In this document: positions 58,927 to 64,000 of the stretch, one piece after another | How the letters are laid out: each line of letters starts with the position of its first letter | How positions within the stretch are numbered: position 1 is the stretch's first letter | NCBI RefSeq assembly: GCF_027943255.1 | Contig: NC_072894.1 | Coordinates: forward strand, 130,067,601 to 130,131,600 | Length of the DNA: 64,000 nt | Reading direction: 5' to 3' | Source: Anastrepha obliqua | Lineage: Eukaryota > Arthropoda > Insecta > Diptera > Tephritidae | Position numbers and translations under genes: made by a program | Notes under the pieces: generated by a model | What the model was told of the DNA's origin: nothing | What the model saw: the letters and a program-made list of their open reading frames with translations, nothing else | The model's database searches: none

Positions 58927-59033
58927 AATAAATCGGTTTAGTAGGATAAGAAATTAAAATATATGATTGTAGTACAAAACCAAATTTTTTTTTTTTATAT
59001 AAACTACATGTTTTATACTATTTCTGGAATAAA
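58927..59033 (+). terminator. Poly(A) signals of the carboxylesterase gene
   Basis: AATAAA occurs at 58927-58932, only five bases past the stop, and again at 59028-59033, about 105 bases past it. The second has the more usual distance. Confidence 0.5.
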
Positions 59034-59066
59034 AAAAATATATTCGCTTTTTTAAAGGCCTCCAAT

Positions 59067-59380
59067 GGCGGCCGCCGTAGCCGAATGGGTTGGTGCGTGA
59101 CTACCATTCGGAATTCACAGAGAGGACGTAGGTTCGAATCTCGGTGAAACACTAAAATTAAGAAAAACATTTTTCTAATAGCGGTCGCCCCTCGGTAGGC
59201 AATGGCAAACCTCCGAGTGTATTTCTGCCATGAAAAAGCTCCTCATAAAAATAGCTGCCGTTCGGAGTCGGCTTAAAATTGTAGGTCCCTCCATTTGTGG
59301 AACAACATCAAGACACACACCACAAATAGGAGGAGGAGCTCGGCCAAAGACCCAAAAAGGGTGTACGCGCCAATTATATA
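59067..59380 (+). repeat. tRNA-derived SINE, full length, best-preserved copy
   Basis: The RNA polymerase III A box TAGCCGAATGGG lies at 59078-59089 and the B box GGTTCGAATC at 59131-59140, in a tRNA-like head. The body is followed by CTCGGCCAAA (59339), the hairpin ACCC-AAAAA-GGGT (59350-59362) and GCGCCAATTA (59367-59376), with a TATATA tail. A deleted mariner is inserted a few bases past the tail. Confidence 0.9.
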
Positions 59381-59385
59381 TAGTA

Positions 59386-60241
59386 AAGGGTGATTTTTTA
59401 GCTATTATCTTTTTAATTAGTTGGTTTAAACAGCTGACGCACGTTTCGTGTTTTGTTTCATTGCCAAACATCTTCAGTTTAGTCTATAATTTAACCGTGA
59501 ATCGTCTTACAAACGAACAACGCTTGCAAATCATTGAATTTTTTATCAAAAAAGTGTGTTCAGCGACGAAGCTCATTTTTGGATCAATGGGTACGTAAAT
59601 AAGGAGAATTGTCGATTTTGGAGTGAAGATCAGCCAGAAGAATTGCAAGAGCTGCCAATGTGTCCAGAAAAGGTCACAGTTTTGTGCGGTTTATGGGCTG
59701 GAGGTATCATTGGGCCGTACTTCTTCAAAGATGCTGCTAATCGTAACACAATTCACAGTTAGTGAATGGTGAGCGTTACCGTGAAATGATATACAACTTT
59801 TTTTTGCCCAAAATGCAAGAGCTTGACTTGCATGACTTGTTGAGAGGCGAGTTCGGTGAACATTTTATTTCACGTTGGGGACCTGTCAATTGGCCACCCA
59901 GATCGTGCGATATAACGCCTTTAGATTATTTTTTGTGAGGCTCTGTTAAAGTTCATGTCTATTCAGACAAGCCTGCTTCAATTAACGCATTGGAAGACAA
60001 CAGTAAAGCATTTATATGTGAGATACCGGCCGAAACATTGGAAAGAGTCTGCCAAAATTGGACTAAGCGGATGGACCATTTGAAGCGCAGTCGCGGTCAA
60101 CATTTGCATGAAATAATCTTCAAACATTAAATTATATTATATAGACTCTACTATCGATTTAAATAAACATTTCATGGATTTTTCTGAATTTTACGCATGT
60201 GTTTTTGAAAACTTTCCTATAGCTCTTAAAAAATCTCCCTT
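59386..60241 (+). mobile_element. Deleted rosa-type mariner relic
   Basis: The ends AAGGGTGATTTTTTA and complement TAAAAAATCTCCCTT are inverted, with TA on both sides (59384-59385 and 60242-60243). Transposase pieces are NRLTNEQRLQIIEFFIKK, then directly FSDEAHFWINGYVNKENCRF and GLWAGGIIGPYFFKDA. After a second deletion come GEHFISRWGPVNWPPRSCDI and the C-terminus. The segment with the second catalytic Asp is missing and a TGA follows PLDYFL, so it is inactive. Its TIRs differ from copies 1 and 2, so it is a separate lineage of the same subfamily. Confidence 0.85.
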
Positions 60242-60243
60242 TA

Positions 60244-61300
60244 TATATATAATGGACACGAAGGGAGGTAGCTTATGCTTAATATTCTCCCTCTGTATGA
60301 CTTACGAAAAGGTAAAATAGAAAGTACAACTACAATAAACACCAGGTTGTTCATATTTGGGATTGAAATTGCTTCGCTATTTGCTGGTTTTAATTTTTGA
60401 CCTCTCTACTGCTCTAAACTTGCATAGATTAGTAGTAGAGGAGGTAGCGCAAAACGCGGAATCAACTGTTTTATTCCGTTTCAAACTACATTTTGTGACT
60501 GCTAGTAGCTCAGAGTAATAATCAAAGAAATTTAAGTGCTCTCTGTAGTTAGAGTAGTAGCAAAAAACTTGGAGTCGGCCGGAGCTCCAGTTACCGCTAA
60601 AGCGAGCGCAGTTTCGCTTCTTTTGCTCTGCTACTACTCCCATTGCTAATGATTGAGCCGAAAAATAATGTAATGTAGATTGCAGGTATTGTAGTGCCGG
60701 GAGCAGAGCAATGTTTTTGTTGATATTGCTGCTACGAAGTAGTTAATCCAAACTGTGGTTCAAACTACAGCTACAACAAACATCGGGATGTGCATACAAC
60801 AATCCATAAGTGCGACATTTCAACAAAAATACCCAATAAGTTTGAAAAAAGGTCGTTAAGAGCTCCTGAAGCTCAGGTAACGCTTCCGCTCTGTTCCTAT
60901 CCACTGCTCTCATTAAGTGGATCTGCCGATGCTAGAAAGTTAAGAAAGTACTATAAAATAATAAGTGCGAGCAAAAAAAATAGAATATATTGGTCTATTT
61001 TTTAAACTGAGCTTAATTTACAAGGTGAATTCTCTGTAAACGAAGTGATTTATTTTAATGATTTTTCGATATAAACTACCTCGTTTGTATTTCGTATTTT
61101 CAGTGAAAATTATAAAGTTCCTTTACAACTGAAAACCTCCAGAACGCAACGAACAAAAGAGATAACAAAACATAAACACGGCATAACAAATATAAGCTTT
61201 ACTGACTTGCCACGAAACATTTAGTTTTATTAAACTTTAACCTAACCTAACCTACCAAATGTGCATTAAACAGAAATTTTCGAACTTTTCCAAGAAAGTG
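60244..61300. other. Intergenic; no gene recognised
   Basis: Some purine-rich repeated words (AGTAGTAG near 60430, 60555 and 60630) suggest an old element, but no ends can be fixed. TTAACCTAACCTAACCT lies at 61238-61254. Confidence 0.35.
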
Positions 61301-61308
61301 TTCACAGC

Positions 61309-61556
61309 ATGTCGTCCGAATGGATACAAACGCTCCGGCTCTGAAAGTATTCGATGCGGTACCAGCTGGTGGTAGCAGAGGAAGAGGAAGGCCTCCTCTG
61401 CGTTGGAAAGATCAGGTGGAGAAGGACTTGGCCTCACTTGCTGCGTGCAACTGGCGCCGGTTAGCACGAGAAAGAAACGACTGGCGCGCTTTCTTAAACT
61501 CGGCCAAAACCGCGTAAGCGGTTATAGCGCCAATTAAGAAGAAGAAGAAGATTACT
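61309..61556 (+). mobile_element. RTE-like LINE 3' end with (GAA)n tail
   Basis: The frame encodes MDTNAPALKVFDAVPAGGSR, then GRPPLRWKDQVEKDLASLAA and a NSAKTA end. After it come CTCGGCCAAA (61499-61508), a perfect hairpin ACCGC-GTAA-GCGGT (61509-61522), GCGCCAATTA (61527-61536) and (GAA)n. This is the cleanest 3' end of this LINE family in the window. Confidence 0.85.
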
Positions 61557-61978
61557 GAAAATACTTATATACGTTTTATTCCATTATTCTTTATTATATC
61601 GGTTATTAGCCCTATGTTAATAAAAATAATATTATTAATTATCTCTACGTTTTGTCATTGAAGCACCCACTTTATAAGTATTTGTCACCGTTAGGTTCCC
61701 ACTATCCCTTTAGATTATTTTTCAATCAGGTTTGAACCGTAAGTTCCCCTCTTAGTTTGAAGCCCTCTAGCAAACATCCCAGTCGGGGTTTTTAGTGGGT
61801 CCCCAAGGGGTGGCCAAAGCTCATGGAAGCGAAGATACTTAGGTCACCCGAGCTGACACGTTTCTTTAATTCTCCTGAACAGAACCGTCACCATGATGAT
61901 AGGGCGGTGTGTGAGGGTCAGCAGAGTAAAAACGTCTTAAAGTCGAAATATAAACTGACACATTCAAAATCTATTTGA

Positions 61979-62005
61979 CAGACCGAAGCCTGTTGGGTCC
62001 GCTAG
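61979..62005 (+). mobile_element. Helitron 3' end
   Basis: GACCGAAGCCTGTTGGGTCC then GCTAG before a host T resembles the end of the Helitron at 5855-5877 and finishes with the canonical CTAG. GACC and GGTC can pair. The 5' extent is unknown. Confidence 0.45.
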
Positions 62006-62007
62006 TT

Positions 62008-62946
62008 AAAATATATAAATACAATATTAAATTTTGTCCTAATGTAAATTAAACATTTTCAAATGAGTTGCCGGCCAAGCCTTTTTATCCACCTAAAATT
62101 ATTTTTGTGCGAGTCTAAATCTACATGTTTTAAATTACTGCTATTTTAAGCATATCAAACATATTTCTTCTTCTTCCCCTCTTACTCAGTTGCCAAAAAA
62201 GATTTTAAATTCAATTTAGGCGTTAACCACAAATGTCCAAGAGTTGTTTGCCAACACTATATTTTCGAAACCAAACTAACAATTTCTACGTACACACAAA
62301 AATGAAGTCTTTCTCGTTCCACCTTGCTGCTCTTGCTGCAGCTCCCAACAATTTACCCCACTCTCTAATTGTCTTTGGTAATTCCTAAATCGTAATTTTC
62401 ATATGTCAACAGTCAGCGACAAAATTACGACACCACACTGTAAACAAATTAACTAAATCATCTTGAAATTGGCAGCGACTGCAATATACCAACTGACAGT
62501 ACACAGAGAAGCAATGAAGGTGAAATGTGAGAGGGGAGATGCTTACTTAGTATGTAGAATGCGTAGAGATGTGTGTGTGCCAATCGCTTTTAGTGTTTTG
62601 GGAGATATTTGTATCTTCATTGTGTGCGAAATATTTTACTACCAGCATCTTTATTACCCTTTTTGTTTTACTTACACTTTGCGGTATTTGAATTTTGACA
62701 ATTTTGCGTGTGAGCTGTGAATTAGTAATTAGAATGTGGAGTGAATGAAACTACCAAAAATAAGCCAGGAAATCTAAATTCAGTTATAACTGAACTTTTT
62801 GTGCCTGGTGCACGCGACGACAGGTTTTTAAATGTTATCTGGATCAGGCATGGAAAATTGTGTACCCAAATTTCATTTGCTTAGCTGCAGCAGAACGGAG
62901 TCCACTTGAAAGTATTGGCCCACGTTAAAGTATTGAGTAGATTAAA
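62008..62946. other. Intergenic; no gene recognised
   Basis: An 85-residue frame at 62463-62720 has no family features. Confidence 0.35.
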
Positions 62947-63136
62947 AAAATAAATAATTGGCGCGTACACTTCCGTTAGGTGTTTGGCCGAGCTCCTCCT
63001 CCTATTTGTAGTGTGCGTCTTGATGTTGGAGGGACCAACAGTTTTAAGCCCACTCCGAACGGCAGATATTTTTCATGAAGAGCTTTTTCATGGCAGAAAT
63101 ACACTTCGACGTTTGACATTTCCTGCCGAGGGGTGC
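62947..63136 (-). repeat. tRNA-derived SINE, 5'-truncated
   Basis: Minus-strand copy: terminal complement TAATTGGCGCG at 62954, body with AGGAGGAGGAGCTCGGCC and the complement of CCGAACGGCAG, ending at the CTCGGCAGGAAA segment (about 63136). The tRNA-like head is missing. A 13-base deletion removes TTCCACAAATG from the body. Confidence 0.8.
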
Positions 63137-64000
63137 GATCTAAAATTAAATATATAGTTTATTTGAGAAATAATAGAATAGAATAGAATAAAATCAAGAT
63201 CACGACCCCAAGAGGGGCAAAACGGAGATAGTTAGAACATAAAATGGATTATAAGAGCGAAGTACTCTATTAGGAACATTCAAACTTATTTGGGCGAGTA
63301 GATCTGAGCAATCCACTGAGTACTAATATACATTACCTTGAGATACATATGAAATTTGACCTATATTTCACAGCTATAAAATTTGTATGGATTTTGACAC
63401 CCATTTCATGCGAAACGCGAGATTAGTACTATGCTGAAGAGGTGGCAGATCGGCGTTCCCACGACAGTCAGTTCTATGTTACCTGAACGACCCCGATATA
63501 GGTATATACGGAAAGGGAGTGTCACTCCAGCAGCATTTCTCGTACATATAGTTTGTTGTTATTCCACTTAAAGCAAACTTCAGCTAGGCTCATTTATTTA
63601 AATTTATAGTTTGGGTTTAAAAAACAAATACAATCTACTGAAACAAACTTTCCATCTGAGTATATTGTAAGAGCTTCTTCTTGGCCTCACTACCTAAAAC
63701 TAAGGAATTTCTCATATTCCTTTATACAAACCAACATTCATACAAACATACATAACAGTAAAATTGGGCAAAAATTCTGCAGCTCGAAGCCGAAATGGGT
63801 AGAATTAAGAAAACTCTTGCTAGAGTTGAAGCCGAGCAGCTCACATACATGCGAACACCCACCGCGACTCGAACTAATTCGCACTTGGACTTTTTTCTCC
63901 TTTTTTGGCGCATATGCGTTAGAGCTGAAGCAGCTTTTACGAGTTTCGTGTGTGACTGGTTGGGCTTGCTGTTGACAAGGCTTTTAGTGCCATTTAATGC
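63137..64000. other. Unassigned terminal segment
   Basis: It contains an AATAG microsatellite at 63168-63192 and a second copy of the 29-bp motif at 63465-63493. No gene is recognised. Confidence 0.35.

Noticed and set aside
59078..59140. tRNA gene
   Set aside because: A and B boxes are present, but the sequence continues into the SINE body, recurs in many copies and does not fold into a full cloverleaf with an acceptor stem that I can see.
1..64000. LTR retrotransposon, endogenous virus, CRISPR array or bacterial operon
   Set aside because: No paired long terminal repeats with gag-pol motifs, no regularly spaced repeats with spacers, and no prokaryotic gene layout were seen.

Overview
This window is eukaryotic. 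It is AT-rich, genes are split by short GT-AG introns, and most of it is transposon debris. Three host genes are supported. The leucokinin precursor carries a kinin that I recall as identical to the Drosophila one. Mariner copies of the D,D41D (rosa) type, a group described from tephritid fruit flies, dominate the repeats. I infer a higher fly, probably a tephritid; the sequence alone does not prove the family.

Layout. 1-2.75 kb is a three-level nest: a Tc1-like relic split by a hAT element, itself split by a foldback/Mutator-like element, with target-site duplications readable for the two inserts. 3.8-5.9 kb is a deleted Helitron that keeps the end of its helicase. 7.5-13.5 kb holds LINE fragments and a full-length mariner with an intact transposase inserted into an antisense RTE-like LINE. 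13.5-23 kb is mostly single-copy sequence with leucokinin (minus strand, 18.7-19.2 kb) and a four-exon COMMD4 orthologue (22.1-23.0 kb). 23-47 kb is intergenic with dispersed SINEs, a piggyBac-type MITE, a Tc1 relic, an I-group LINE with an RNase H domain, and mariner relics. 47.1-58.9 kb is a seven-exon secreted carboxylesterase. Its intron 1 is about 6.9 kb and full of transposons, intron 2 is almost entirely one MITE, and intron 6 holds two mariners. 59-64 kb is SINE, deleted mariner, LINE 3' end, a Helitron 3' end and unassigned sequence.

How parts work together. The host genes have no evident functional link: a secreted neuropeptide, a COMM-domain trafficking/ubiquitin adaptor, and a secreted esterase with a complete catalytic triad. 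The clearest interacting system is among the mobile elements. A tRNA-derived SINE family with about seven copies ends in the same layout as a local RTE-like LINE: CTCGGCCAAA, a hairpin, then GCGCCAATTA at identical spacing. This suggests the LINE reverse transcriptase mobilises the SINE. One SINE has an exact 11-bp target-site duplication, which fits retroposition.

Exon models rest on splice motifs, reading frame and remembered family alignments, not on transcripts or searches.
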